The notes below the pieces were generated by a model. The model had not been told where the DNA came from and made no database searches. It was given only the letters and a program-made list of their open reading frames with translations. Positions 47,901-58,124 of a stretch of 64,000 nt of DNA are shown here, in pieces. Numbering within the stretch: position 1 is the stretch's first letter; the number at the start of each line of letters is the position of its first letter. Made by a program: the position numbers and the translations under genes. The stretch is from positions 247,926,656 to 247,990,655 of the forward strand of contig OY856188.1 in NCBI GenBank assembly GCA_963693315.1, written 5' to 3'. The DNA comes from Diogma glabrata. Lineage: Eukaryota > Arthropoda > Insecta > Diptera > Cylindrotomidae.

Positions 47901-50604
47901 CATTAAAAAATATAGCTTTTATTTATTTTTGACATGAATTGAATTGAATTGAAAATCTGTTCAATATTGTTGAGTCAAATTTAGAATTTTTTTAGTCTAC
48001 AACTCACAACTAAACTAAACTTCTACAGAATTCTGTTTAACACGAATTAAAATTTCAAATAAACTAAACTATAGTTGCAAAGAAATTTTTGCATCCATTC
48101 ATTATTTATTATTATTAAAATAAAATCAAAACGCTTATTATTTTTTAATATATTATTATTATTTTAAGAAGAAACTAAATAAATTCAAAGATGAACTCAG
48201 TTAACAAACGAACAAAAATTATATTTTCATTATTTACTAAGGTGCTAAAATACTTATTATTAGGTGTGGGGAATAATTATTAGTAACCTTAGCTGAGAAA
48301 AATAACTTTTGTCTTGGGTTTTTGAGTAAATAATTGAAATTTCTCATGCAAGTAGTAAAAAAATATAATTATTTAAGACCTCGCTATAATTTTCATACAA
48401 AATTTACTAAATTTTCTAGCTCTGTGAATTTTTTCAAATTTTTTTGTCAATCAGTGTCGAAACGTAGGGAGGGGGGAACGGTCTGAATTTTGCACTTTTT
48501 TGTCCATAACTCAAAAACTGTGCACCGCAAAATTCAAAAAAAATTGCGACAAATTCTAAATTAAGTGTTCTTTCAAATGACCGCCACTCGCTTGGGCCAA
48601 AAAGAATTTTTTTTTACCCTCCTTACACCGGTCCCCTAAACACACAGAAATATAATTATTTGAGATCTCGCTATAATTTTCATACAAAATTTACCGAATT
48701 TCCTAACTTTGTGAATTTTTTCAAATTTTTCAGTCAATCAGTGTCGAAACGCGGGGGGGGGGGGGGGGGGGGGGGGGGGTAACGGTCTGAAAGTTGCACT
48801 TTTTTGAAAATAACTCAAAAACTGTGCATCGCAAAATTCTAAAAAATGTGTTTTTTAAATTAAGTGCTCTTTCAAATGACACCCCACTTGACCCTATTTT
48901 AAATAGTGATTTTACCCCTCCTCATATCCACCCCCTTAATAAATCTAAGTATGAGAATATGACACTTTTTTATATTTTTTATTGAAAACGTACTAATTTT
49001 TCTATCATTCCAAATACATTTGAAAATTTTCGATCAGTTAGGTTCGGAGCTAATCGAGGTAAGAAAACACGAAAAAATCGTCATTATTCCAAATTATACA
49101 AAAACTGGTGAGGTGTAAAATTCCAAAATAAATTTTTAAGGAATACTGAAATGAAGCCCTTTCATATGATACCCTACTTGAATCTATAAAAAAATATATT
49201 TTCTCAAAGGTCTTACATCGTACCCCTGTAAACCAAACAAAAACCACTTTAGTTTTATTTGTATCCGTCATTTCATGTGAGCAGATTAGTTTTATACGCA
49301 CCTCAAATTTCAAGTCCATAGCATTTATAGTTTACGAGATAATCGATATAATGTGAAAAACTCGTTTTACTCTCACCAATAGTGTTCCGTATAAAAAACG
49401 GAACCCTAATTAAATTATGAAACATTGGTGATATGAGTGATAAGCTCCAGCCAAAAAAATAAATTAAATTAAATCTCATTTTGCTGCCTTGACAGACAAA
49501 CTACGTGTTGACCATTGATTGTAATGAGAAATTCTAAACTGGTATCGTTTTGTAGGATTTGCAGTACAGAAACAGAACTATTAATGCTGTGTTCGATTGG
49601 GAAACAATTTATCAAAGTATTTTAGTCAATCCTGGATTAAGGCAGAGCGATGCTGTCTTTTACCGTTTAGTATGTCTTTTAACAACAACAATATTTTGTC
49701 ATTAAACTCATTACTGACGACTCTCTTCGTTCGTTTTGCAGACTGCTTTCGCGTACTATATTGCGTACTGTTGAAATTATATTTATAAAATATTGAACAT
49801 AGACAATTTTGAGTTGGAAATTTGGTAAATAGTTGATAGTTTTGTTAATACATAAGCATTATCTGGTTTCAAATATAATTTCAATAATCTCACCTGATAC
49901 AATGAATTACCAGTTGTATATGAATTAATATAATGTGTTCCAAAGGTATTCATGAACTGCACAGCAGATGTTGTATCACCCGGTGTTACATTTTTCAATT
50001 GATTTGATATTTCTGACTCTAGTATTTGATTCGTAGGAATCGGTTTCTTCAGCTTAGCACTATCACGAAAACGTGAAACTCTTACTAAAACATAACAATA
50101 TTCACCACTAATAAATGATGAATTAATACCTAATTTTCGTGCAGCAACTTCAGGATGCCAGCCACCTGTAAATGCTCGCCATGGTCTATCTAAATGTTCG
50201 ATTGTAAAGTCACGAAAATACGCTTGAAACAATTGGTTACGATTATCACAAAACTCTAAATGAAAATCACCATGAAACAAACCGGTTGTTGGATTATTTA
50301 GAGGATTTTCTTCAAGTGCTTCTATACCCTAGAAATAAATTTGTTAAAATTTGATAATTAAAAATTTTTTTTCTTATCTATAGATACTTACCCTAAATAT
50401 ATTTTTTGTTGGTTCTTTGAACAGCCATGTTTCTGTGTCATTATATGAAATTACTTTCATTGAAATACTTAAATAACCATATCTTATAAATATATTAATT
50501 GCTTTGCCTAGCCTTAGCTGTGATTCGGTGGGTTCAATACTTATGACTAATAGAACCAATATAGACAGGCTGATACAACCTACAATTCTGATATATTGAT
50601 TCAT
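35913..50604 (-). CDS. tsl: torso-like (MACPF protein), complete CDS
   Basis: Three coding exons on the minus strand: 50604-50392, 50328-49894 and 36308-35913. Splice sites are GT-AG, all junctions are phase 0, and the total is 347 aa, close to the ~350 of Drosophila Torso-like. Residues 1-30 ([20 protein letters not shown]...) are a signal peptide. Exon 2 has [32 protein letters not shown] and the MACPF signature FGTHY at ~200 followed by [12 protein letters not shown]. Exon 3 has [55 protein letters not shown] and ends LKLWEINM. In flies Tsl is secreted by follicle cells, lodges in the vitelline membrane and permits Torso receptor activation at the egg poles. The ORF is uninterrupted despite a 13.6-kb TE-filled second intron, so it is probably functional. 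The ATG follows a possible 3' splice site at 50626, so a 5' UTR exon lies upstream. Confidence 0.97.
36730..36810 (+). other. tRNA-like Pol III module 1
   Basis: A box TGGCGTAGTGG (36733-36743), B-box-like GGGTTCTCGATCC about 45 bp later (one inserted base), and T7 at ~36804. This is the layout of a tRNA pseudogene or SINE head. The stems do not form a full cloverleaf by eye. Confidence 0.5.
37465..37555 (-). other. tRNA-like Pol III module 2
   Basis: Minus strand: A box AGTGGTACAATGGTA, then GGGATCGATGCTTG in B-box position, then a run of T (T9) after 10 bases. Likely a tRNA-derived pseudogene or SINE. Confidence 0.5.
38692..39275 (-). pseudogene. Helitron PIF1-like helicase, C-terminal fragment
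   Basis: Reads [17 protein letters not shown], then in other frames [20 protein letters not shown] and [12 protein letters not shown], and a final frame [52 protein letters not shown], ending at 38692. These are the conserved last helicase motifs of Helitron Rep-Hel (motif VI region VACSR, here VACYR). Frameshifts and loss of the middle part make it dead. Confidence 0.92.
39282..39640. repeat. ~120-bp tandem repeat in Helitron 5' end
   Basis: Three units starting near 39282, 39402 and 39521, each with GCAGCGCC, CTGCCGGGCTGATTT, GGGGCGCCACCCAAAC, TTCATTAAAATCGGTCCAG and CGTTTAGGAGGAGTTCA. The last unit runs into the element tip. Confidence 0.85.
40141..40880 (+). mobile_element. LINE with RNase H, 3' end copy 1
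   Basis: Plus strand: RNase H C-terminal motif [20 protein letters not shown] with KKATTTKF at 40269-40345, then a decayed zinc-knuckle segment (SDRCRFC near 40610) and the 3' tail CAGGGTTAAGCACAAT. RNase H placement points to the I/LOA/R1 side of LINEs. Multiple stops. Confidence 0.8.
40881..41830 (+). mobile_element. LINE with RNase H, 3' end copy 2
   Basis: Head-to-tail after copy 1 and the same family: [35 protein letters not shown], decayed thumb and RNase H with [18 protein letters not shown], and the same 3' tail CAGGGTTAAGCACAATG with TTTAGGTCGCGGTGG. The RNase H centre is deleted or scrambled. Confidence 0.75.
41835..43135. other. Intron stretch with Tigger-like scrap
   Basis: At 42050-42168 (plus) the frame reads [20 protein letters not shown] and [14 protein letters not shown], similar in style to C-terminal parts of pogo/Tigger transposases; weak. 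At 42400-42835 there is a less AT-rich block with short ORFs on both strands that I do not recognise. Confidence 0.35.
43140..45725. repeat. Tandem array, ~625-bp units of ~155-bp submodules
   Basis: The marker GGATGC/GGTATGC occurs at 43196, 43811, 44440, 45068 and 45512, giving unit lengths of 615, 629, 628 and a short 444. Each unit contains related submodules starting at GACCCCCCACCACTTTG or similar, and one pair of CCGGAAGT motifs. A single-unit relative lies at 59140-60035. ORFs in this interval, such as 44243-45305, are repeat artefacts. Confidence 0.92.
46064..46165. repeat. 56-bp direct duplication in LINE ORF2
   Basis: ATTAGAAT...TTAATTACACATTAAACAAAA occurs at 46064 and again 56 bp later at 46120. 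It breaks the N-terminus of ORF2 between [14 protein letters not shown] and the rest of the endonuclease. Confidence 0.8.
46126..46818 (+). pseudogene. LINE endonuclease (EEP fold)
   Basis: 230 codons: [18 protein letters not shown] (Glu in RET), [68 protein letters not shown]. All endonuclease blocks are there (GDINAHH, SDH). Codon use is extremely AT-rich. Its true start is upstream near 46000, with the 56-bp duplication in between. Confidence 0.92.
47121..47543 (+). pseudogene. LINE linker and start of RT
   Basis: Lys/Asn-rich linker, then [20 protein letters not shown] and [11 protein letters not shown], corresponding to the K...PG.DGI...LK and W....IIP..K motifs that open the RT. D of PGxDG is N here. 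The frame ends at the junction with the palindrome. Confidence 0.8.
47540..47673. repeat. 134-bp snapback palindrome B
   Basis: Imperfect inverted repeat: ATAGTACATTATATACC opens, TATATACTAT closes, with AAATTTTCTACATT pairing with TGGAGAAAATTTTC and centre GAAACGAAGTTTC. Same tips and size as 21673-21804 although the arm sequence is different. Confidence 0.85.
47674..48350. other. AT-rich intron sequence
   Basis: No gene or repeat recognised. Short homopolymer-rich sequence only. Confidence 0.4.
48351..48960. repeat. Two ~300-bp tandem units with G-run
   Basis: Units at 48351 and 48648 share AATATAATTATTTAAGACC/TGAGATC, CTCGCTATAATTTTCATAC, CAATCAGTGTCGAAACG, AACGGTCTGAA and ATAACTCAAAAACTGTGCA. 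The second holds G27 at 48753-48779; the first has only GGGAGGGGGG there. Confidence 0.85.
48961..49412. repeat. Degenerate further units of the same element
   Basis: Continues with looser copies of the same layout (TTTCATATGATACCCTACTTG; ATTTGAGGTGC) and ends GTATAAAAAACGGAACCCTAA, a tail style seen at ends of insect repeat elements. Confidence 0.55.
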
Positions 50605-50625
50605 CTCCAAGTCTTTGTTTGAGTT
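50605..50625 (-). other. torso-like 5' UTR part of exon
   Basis: Minus-strand TTATTTCAG|AACTC at 50626/50625 is a good acceptor just upstream of the tsl ATG, suggesting an upstream non-coding exon beyond this point. Not located. Confidence 0.5.
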
Positions 50626-52980
50626 CTGAAATAATAAAATTAAAATTTGATTATTTATTGAATAAATAAATTACAAATAAACGTCGACACATTCTATCCG
50701 TTACTTGTTAATTCATATTTTTTAGACATGTAAATTTAGTATGTTAATTTAATAAACGTTTATAACTTTCTCGTATATTGTTTCAATAAATTAATAAATC
50801 AAAGTGTCTTATCAATAATTTTCATGTCATATTCAATTCAAGTATTTTTCCGAATTTCATTAAACCTATGAACACAGCATGTTAATTACCTTTATATCAA
50901 CTACATATTAATCATTTTATAAAGTCATGTGCAGTTAAGTAAAGTAAGTTACAAAAACAATTAGTAGTTAATTTTGTTTTATACAAATTATTTGGCGACG
51001 AGGAATAAAACTATGTAATGAAAAGCAAAATGACGTATTGTACCACCCGTTCTGGATGTATGGTTTGATAATTTGTTAAATATTTTAATTCATGAGTAGT
51101 TAAAACAAGACTTAACTGGAAGCAAAAGGGGTAGGTTGACAAAACTGTTTTGATTCTTGTTAAAAGCTTATATAAGAAATTTCATTAAAATCTGATTTTA
51201 GAACATGAAATTAGTTTTTAAAATAAACAAGTGCTGCAGGGATCCACAGATATTTCGATCAATATCGCCCAAATCTTAATCAGTTCCTTGCCTTTTAGAT
51301 TTGTAAAGCAGGTAAAGTTTGATAAAAATCAATGCATGAACCAACGCTACAGATTACCCATCGACATTAACAAAACATGGCCTTTCTTCGAGAGAGACCC
51401 TTTGTTCTTCCACTACTTTTATCAAAATATAATCAATATTTATTAGTGTTGATAAACGCGTTTGCCAAAGTTTCGCTTAAATCGCTTTAAAACTGTCGGA
51501 ACTGCAAAAAAAAAATTAATTGGAAATTGAATCTTGAACATTCCGACTAGCATTCTGTTAGGGATCAAATATGAACTGGATCCTTTCCCAGCGGATAGTA
51601 GAGGCAGAATCAAACAGCCTGATCAGTCACTGATTCGGAATGTAACGCTTCAAGCTATCCAGGATAGACCAAGACGGGCTAAGCCTAAATAAGATATTTA
51701 CTAATATAGTTGGGGTAGGGATTTTATTGGACAACACATCGATAGCACAACACTGGTCAACTACTGGCAGAATATTTAGTGGCTAGTTGTAAAATTTCCA
51801 ATGACTGGAAATCTGTCCATTTAGGTTCGGTTTTTTGCAGTTTTCGGGTTATTACATGGATATCCAGAGTCTCCATCCGCATATTTTTTTTGGACAATAT
51901 ATCGATAAAACTTTGCAAAATATGCAAGGAGTAAACCTATTCTTTTTGAGATCTTGAGAAATGACTCGCTACAAATCTCAACGAATACTGAAAGATGAGA
52001 CCGAAGGTTGGACCATGCTGAAGTTCGTAGAGCCAGTCAAGGACAAGAGCCCCTCAAGCATATTATTTTTGGACAAAATATAGACAAAAACTTACAAAAT
52101 CGGCAAGGGTCCCAGCTAATAATATCACCTATATAACGAATTGCGTAAAGCTTGTAACGACGGTCTATTTCGAGTTTTACTTTAAAACAAGAATATTCGG
52201 ACCGTTCAATCAATCAAATCGTTCGGAACACCTGGCCATACTTAGGAGTGTTCATCCCAACCTTAAATCTGCGTTCAAAAAATCGCAACGCCATTATAAT
52301 CTGCGAACTCGTTAAAGGATTTTTTCACCTCAACTTTTTCACTGTGTCTTCGTACGGCAGCATCATTTGAGTGACGCAGCGACTCAATTTTCTGCCAAAC
52401 TGGCACCTAAATTCATGCCGGCAATCATTGAATCTAAGATTGGCAATGGTACTCATTGGTACCCTATTTTTCAGTTTCTGTCCGATTCCTGATCCTAGGT
52501 AGTCGCGTTGTTTAAAGTTAGTTCAGTGATCTCGAATTCTTTATCATTGTGTCGTTCTCTTTCTGAGTTAAATTACAGGTAATAAAAGTTTTACTTCATT
52601 ACTTGTATTTGACTCAGTTGGATGTAACGACACATAATCGAATTATAACCGAAGAAATAATTTAGAGTATCACCCTTTGCTAGAGTATCACCCTATGCGC
52701 GTATCAGTTTAAAAAAAGTTAGACTTTTATTGAATTTGATCACTGATATACAACCTGATGGGATGATATACAACTTGATTGGATGATATACAACGGATGG
52801 TTAGATCGGTTGGTGGAAATTCAAATTTTTAGGTAGCTTAATTTTAATTTTTTTTCTTTAATGCGAAATTTGAATTGTTTTTGCTTTCCTTTATTGAATC
52901 GTGTCGTGTTATCTGTTCGAATAATGTAAATTTTGTTATAATGAACACTGTTTGCCGTTGGCACTTGGCGTAAGTTCGTC
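50626..52980. other. torso-like upstream region
   Basis: Likely 5' intron or promoter region. 51225-51420 has a short piece similar to the ~155-bp submodules of the 43-kb array (GATATTTCGATCAATATCGC, CAGTTCCTTGCC). 51500-52600 is less AT-rich but no protein is recognised. Confidence 0.45.
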
Positions 52981-52982
52981 AA

Positions 52983-53460
52983 TTGGCTCTTTTGGACTCT
53001 GTTCAAAAGCGAGCTATACGAATTGTTGGTGATCGAGATTTAACATTAGGTCTTGATTCCCTGCAACATCGTCGCACTGTTGCTGATCTCGTTGTTTTTT
53101 ATAAATATCGTCACCAGCAGTGCTCGGATGAAATCAGGTCCATAATGCCTCAGACATCTGTTTTTCCCCGTTTTACTCGTCAATCGGTTTGTGCGGGCGG
53201 TCGGACTGTCGAGATTACTCACTGTCATAGTAATAAAATGCAAAGAGATTTCTTTGTGCGTACATCGTACACATGGAATGCTTTGCCCGAATCAATAGTC
53301 TCGAGTGCTTTCAATCCACAAAGATTTAAAAAAAGCGTCCACCTATACCTCAAGACGCATGTGTTTGTGGGACCTACGTCTTAAAAGGTATCTATGTGTT
53401 GTTGTGACACATTTTGTAATTCCTACTACACAACACTTCTTATTAAAAAAAAAAAAAAAA
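52983..53460 (+). mobile_element. LINE family C tail, copy 2, with poly(A)
   Basis: 133-codon open frame: LLDSVQKRAIRIVGDRDLTL, LDSLQHRRTVADLVVFYKYR, RDFFVRTSYTWNALPESIVS and FNPQRFKKSVHLYLKTHV. Ends with TATGTGTTGTTGTGACAC, TACACAACACTTCTT and A16. Heavily 5'-truncated. The least damaged of the three copies over this segment. Confidence 0.95.
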
Positions 53461-53650
53461 TTACATCATGTCAATCTCATGTTACTTTACGTAAATAACT
53501 TATTTAATAATTTTAATAGGAAAATTAAAGAAAACAAATTTTTTTTTATAATTTTACTGTTACTCTATATATATTTCACCTTTTTAGGCCATCTTCTATA
53601 TATTAAATAAGTTATTTACGTAATGTAACAAGAGATTGGCATTATGTTAA
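53461..53650. mobile_element. Small inverted-repeat element after LINE poly(A)
   Basis: Arms of ~50 bp: TTACATCATGTCAATCTC, GTTAC and TTACGTAAATAACTTATT on the left recur inverted on the right ending at ~53650. Interior is A/T-rich and non-coding. It abuts the LINE poly(A) directly. Confidence 0.8.
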
Positions 53651-54354
53651 ATTTTGTTGTTTGAGTTGTAGATTGTTGAATCCGCCATACCTGTTATTCA
53701 GTTTCAATATGTTTTTGTGTGTAAACAAAGTCCAATAGCACAAGCTTGAAAGAAAGAAGCTTAAAGGAGAGGAGAAACCTAAAGTTCCCGAAATATTTAT
53801 TGATTTACCTGATTCGTGCTTTGAAAATGGAATAACGAAACAATTGATTATTGTATCGTAATATTTTTCATTTTCAATAAGGGCCGGGACCATTGGCGCA
53901 TCGTTTTTTAATATTTGATTATTATCCCGTAATGTTAATCATTTTCAACAATCGCCAGGACCAAAGGCGCAACGTTTTAGTGTATTAGTTTGTAGCTGAT
54001 TCACTATGTTTGGATAAACCTACCCGAAGGAGAAAGAGTTGGATGTACAATGCTGGGATGAGTGAAACATTTTGATTTTTGAATGTAGCAATTGTAGTCG
54101 AGGTGGTGGGTATGATGGACTTGATTCTTCTGGTTTTTGGGGTCGTTAGAATCCCTATTCTGTATTCATTTGAATCTGTTTTCCTGTGAAAGTTTTGCGT
54201 GCAATTCTGCATTCCTGGACTGAGTAAAGTAATAGTATGCTGGAATTCACAGACTGAAGCTAGTTGAAATCATCTCAAGACACGCGGGTCGACATAAGCT
54301 CGTGATAGTGATTCCACTTCCACTATGGTTTTTGAAACGCAGGGAAATGAGCTA

Positions 54355-54496
54355 TCGCAAATCTTGGTAAATGGCGTACTAACTGAAAAAGGAAACCAAA
54401 ACATGCATAGTGCTGAACTTTGAGCTTAATCGAGCAACGGATCTAGAAATCGCAGCATTTTTACGTTTTGTATGTAAAATTTATGATTGTTGATTT
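54355..54496. repeat. Dispersed repeat D, copy b (first part)
   Basis: GCAAATCTTGGTAAATGGCG, TTTGAGCTTAATCGAGCAAC and TTTTGTATGTAAAATTTATG match copies a and c. Interrupted at 54497 by a 1.56-kb element; it resumes at 56054 with GAGTTTTACGTAGCAAGC. Confidence 0.75.
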
Positions 54497-54849
54497 CCCA
54501 ACTAGCATTTTAACTTATGAAACACTAAAGTGTCTTACCGAAACTAGCTTCCCCACCTTCATAGTTTCTTTAAAACTTCTAAGCGGTTTCGATTAAGGCC
54601 ATTTGGAGAACTTTCTCCACCTTTAACAAAGCTATAACTTGTAAAAGACTTCCGAAATAACTTCGGTATGGTCTTTTGTAAGCAGTTATGGTTTCACAAG
54701 TTATAGCTTCGGTAAAGTGCTTCTAATAGTTTGTGTTAAGCAATCTTTAGAAGTCTTATAGAAGCTATTAAAAAATATTACTATTTATTATTATTGTTAT
54801 TGCTATTCTATTATATAGTGTTTAAATTTAAGTTTTTATTTACGGTCGC

Positions 54850-54920
54850 AACAAGTTTCGAACTCTGGTCTTTCGATCGTTGGTCCCGCACGCTATCCAA
54901 TAGGCTAATTTAAATGTAAG
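54850..54920 (-). other. tRNA-like Pol III module 3
   Basis: Minus strand: A-box-like TAGCCTATTGGATAGCGTG and B box GAGTTCGAAAC about 30 bases after. No terminator nearby. Probably a tRNA-derived relic. Confidence 0.45.
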
Positions 54921-55349
54921 AAACAATAGACATCTTTTATAGTTGTTACAATAGCTTCTATAAGACTTCCATAAAACTTCCATAGAACTTAGTTTTTTAA
55001 TTTAGATGTAGAAAATATAGTATAAATCAGGGGTTTACTTTTTATGGAAAAAGATATGTGGCATGTAACTTCAATGGTTTATTTTTTAACGATGAAATCA
55101 TAATCTGAGATTTACGTCCTTAAAAGATTTTGTTTCTTTTTAATAGACATAAAAGAGTATTGACATATCTTATTTCTATTTGTTTTATTAGTTCAAAGAT
55201 TTTAGGTGTAGCAACATTAAGGGGTTATATTTTTTTTCAGTCATTAACTTTTAGCATGCTTACACCATTATTTGAACAATATTTTTTTTTAAATAAAAAG
55301 TTTTGTAATTGGATTTTTAATAGGTAATATAAAATTAAATTTAATAATA

Positions 55350-55600
55350 TAGCAAATAATTTAAAATTAATAAAATAGCAACATCTCCAATACGATTAGA
55401 TAATGCAGTTAATATTCCTGCATTCTAAGACTTTATATTTTGAAAATAAATAACTAAACAATAAGAAAATAAACCTAATCCATCTCAACCTAATCAAATT
55501 CTAATTAAATTTGGACTAATAATTAATAATATAATTGATAAAACAAATATTACTGTTATTTATTGATAAATGAATATTATTGATGAAACAATATTAGGTA
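55350..55600 (-). pseudogene. NUMT: mitochondrial ND5 fragment
   Basis: Read on the minus strand with the invertebrate mitochondrial code (TGA Trp, ATA Met, AGA Ser) it gives ISPNLISIWLGWDGLGLFSY, CLVIYFQNMKS, and NAGMLTALSNRIGDVAILL. This is the conserved core of insect NADH dehydrogenase subunit 5. In the nuclear code it is full of stops. The Tyr before NAG is a TAG stop, so it is a decaying nuclear copy. Limits beyond the conserved part are uncertain. Confidence 0.9.
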
Positions 55601-56119
55601 AAACAATCCAGCTAACCCATGCAATATAACAAAAACGAAACGATTTCAATTTCGTATAAGCTCCTCTAGTTGAAATAATAGAAGCAATAGCTTCCGTCAG
55701 TTTGACATATTATTGACATAATTTTTAGACTATGACAGCTGTGCTTCTATAAGATCTGTAAACAGCTACAACCGAAACAACTACAATCCTAATGACAGAT
55801 ATAACTTCTATAACCTTTTTTCGGAAGCTTTATTTAGTGTTGTGTAGATAAGTTTCGGTAAAGCTTCTAATATTAAATATAGAAGTATTTTAGAAGCTTT
55901 CATTCCAGTGGTGGGGAATACTTCTCTGTGGAAGTTGTATCGAAACTATAAACAAGTAATATCTAACTAGCTTTCACTTAGAAGCTTTAGCGAAGCTTTA
56001 TTTAAGCTAAAGCTGGTATAACTCAAAGTTGAGTAGAAAGTTTGCTAGTTGGGTTGTGATGAGTTTTACGTAGCAAGCATTGTATTTTGACTAATTTGCC
56101 TGGATATTTAATTATTATT

Positions 56120-56370
56120 TTTTTTCGACAAAAATTTTGCAAAAGATGCACGTGGGCCTATCTCTTTTTAATTCAGAAAAAATGAGTAGTCGTAAATCTT
56201 GGCGAGTGATATATAAACTGAAAGGTGGGACCAAAACATCCGTTTTGTATGTAAAATTTGTGATTGTCGATTTATGGCAAGTTTTACGTAGCAAGTATCG
56301 ATTTTTGACTAATTTCGAGTACACGGATAGCCAGAGCTTCCTTCCAGCATCTTTAAAAAAAATTTCTTAG
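56120..56370. repeat. Dispersed repeat D, copy c
   Basis: GTAAATCTTGGCGAGTGATA, TATAAACTGAAAGGTGGGAC and TTTGTATGTAAAATTTGTG; inverse of copy a at 25955-26190. Confidence 0.8.
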
Positions 56371-56689
56371 TAGAAAAAGTACCGAAAAAACAAGCAAAAC
56401 AGGCAAAATTTTAAGCCATATTTCTTGAAATCCAGTGAATATCAGTGAAATTTTAGAAACTAATTACATCTAAAATCAATAAAGGTTTTGTTCATATCAA
56501 CCAAATGAAATCTACATAAATAAAAATTAAAATTCAGATCTGGACAAAAACAACATTTATGAATAATAAGGAAATCATGTAAAGGTTACCCAATAAGAGT
56601 ACATTAAGTTTGATGCCATTTTTTTTGCAGGTTGCAGCTTCGAATCTTGATAGCTGGCATCAACGATTGTTCCAATTATTAAAAATATA

Positions 56690-56900
56690 GCGCCACAACG
56701 CGTTATTATTGTGAGAACCCATTACAAAAATGTTGAAAGTTAGGCTGAAACCACTCGAAAAATTCGCAAAATTTTCGGCCGTGGAAGTGCACCTAATGTG
56801 TCAACAATTCGAAGAATGATCATTAAATTTTAAGAAAGTGGTTATGGACAGTAAGATTATGGACAGTAAGTCTATCGAATGTAAACGATAGTGTTACGAA
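56690..56900 (+). pseudogene. Mariner-like HTH fragment (DUF4817 type)
   Basis: Plus strand frame: PQRVIIVRTHYKNVES, stop, AETTRKIRKIFGRGSAPNV, STIRRMIIKF, stop, ESGYG. This is the N-terminal helix-turn-helix of insect mariner/Tc-like transposases (DUF4817 style: QR...V..Y.KN..S...T.R.FR..FGR..AP...TI.R...KF...G). Everything downstream is decayed. Confidence 0.6.
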
Positions 56901-57249
56901 GCATCACGCCGCGAATTTTGACAAAACTAAAGATCTCTACTTTCACCCATACAGGATTCAGTTCACTCAGGAGCTCAAACCACCTAGTTTGCTGGTTTCA
57001 GCTCCTGAGTGCACTCTTATTGAGTTTCTTTATGATTTTTTATATGAGCCGGAAGTGAAATACCATATTAATGCTTGGCCTAGCCAACCTGATTCCTATA
57101 TAAACAGGTGATAAGCTTTACACTTTACAAATTTTCTGTTGGAACCTCTATCTCTGTAGTATTTGAAACTGAATCAAACTTACAGGCGTTTAGATTTAGA
57201 GACCGGCGTTTATATTAATCATTCAACCATTCTTTATTAAAGAATGATT

Positions 57250-58120
57250 TTATTCAGCACGATAATAATCACCAGTGGGCGCTTTCAAACTTCTTCCAGC
57301 TTCAACTAGATTTTGAACATGTATTTTAACCACAGGAACCGCTAGCCAAAATATATTACATTTTATGAAACACGAACGCATTTTTTTAGTAGGTATCAAG
57401 TGATAGTAAAAACATTCGAGATATGAAGAATTGATGAGTGCTTACAAATTAAAATAAAAACATAAACTTAGTATGTAAATTAAAAATTGAAGAGGATATT
57501 CCCAATGAAAAACAAATAACTATGAATTAATTATTATCATTAAAACTTAAATAGAAATAAAAATACAAAAATTATTATCTTTGTAAAACGTAGTATATGT
57601 GGTATTGAATGTTTATAATTATAGACATTAAATTAAGAAAATGTCGCTATTTATTTACAGAGGCCACACCAAGACATATAATAGAATTGAAGGTGGATTT
57701 CCTCATTTGTTAAAACCGTTTTGGTAATTTTAATATGTAATATTAAAATTGATAATATGTACGTATCGATTGGAGGTGGTTTAGAGTTATATGGTAAAGA
57801 TATTTGAGGTTTTGTAATATCTTTTACTCTCCTCCATTAATGTGTTTTTTTAAGAGGCTGTCTCGTCTTCTGATCCTTATTAAATGTTTTAATAACACAT
57901 ACATGTTAATTTAACTTTTAAAAATTATGACTATAAATACGAATTAATAGGTTGTACTAATTGATATTTAATCATGCAATCTTTACAGTTTTTGAAATTC
58001 TTCAACTTGAAATACTTTTCTTCAACCTGTATTCAATTGTTGAATCCGGATCGAGGGACCATAATTTAACTAAACTTTGCTGGAGTTTTATCGATAATTT
58101 TATATAAAATTCCTACACTA
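57250..58120. other. Non-coding stretch
   Basis: AT-rich, no ORF or repeat end recognised. Confidence 0.4.
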
Positions 58121-58124
58121 CACT

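Larger units (their letters stand above)
36309..49893 (-). other. torso-like intron 2, 13,585 bp
   Basis: Minus-strand donor GTGAG at 49893 downward, acceptor TTACAG at 36309. Contains tRNA-like modules, a Helitron, two LINE 3' ends, a Tigger-like scrap, a tandem array, another LINE, a snapback palindrome and a tandem ~300-bp repeat. The other tsl intron is only 63 bp (50329-50391). Confidence 0.9.
54497..56053. mobile_element. 1.56-kb element with CCCAACTAGCA ends, holds NUMT
   Basis: Ends CCCAACTAGCA and TGCTAGTTGGG. It interrupts a repeat-D copy, which defines its limits. Sub-terminal regions are rich in AGCTTC/GAAGCT motifs. It contains a tRNA-like module (54856-54915) and an ND5-like mitochondrial segment (55350-55600). 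No transposase. Confidence 0.65.

Noticed and set aside
52200..52560. Possible retroelement protein in a less AT-rich stretch
   Set aside because: Six-frame reading gave no motif I could support.
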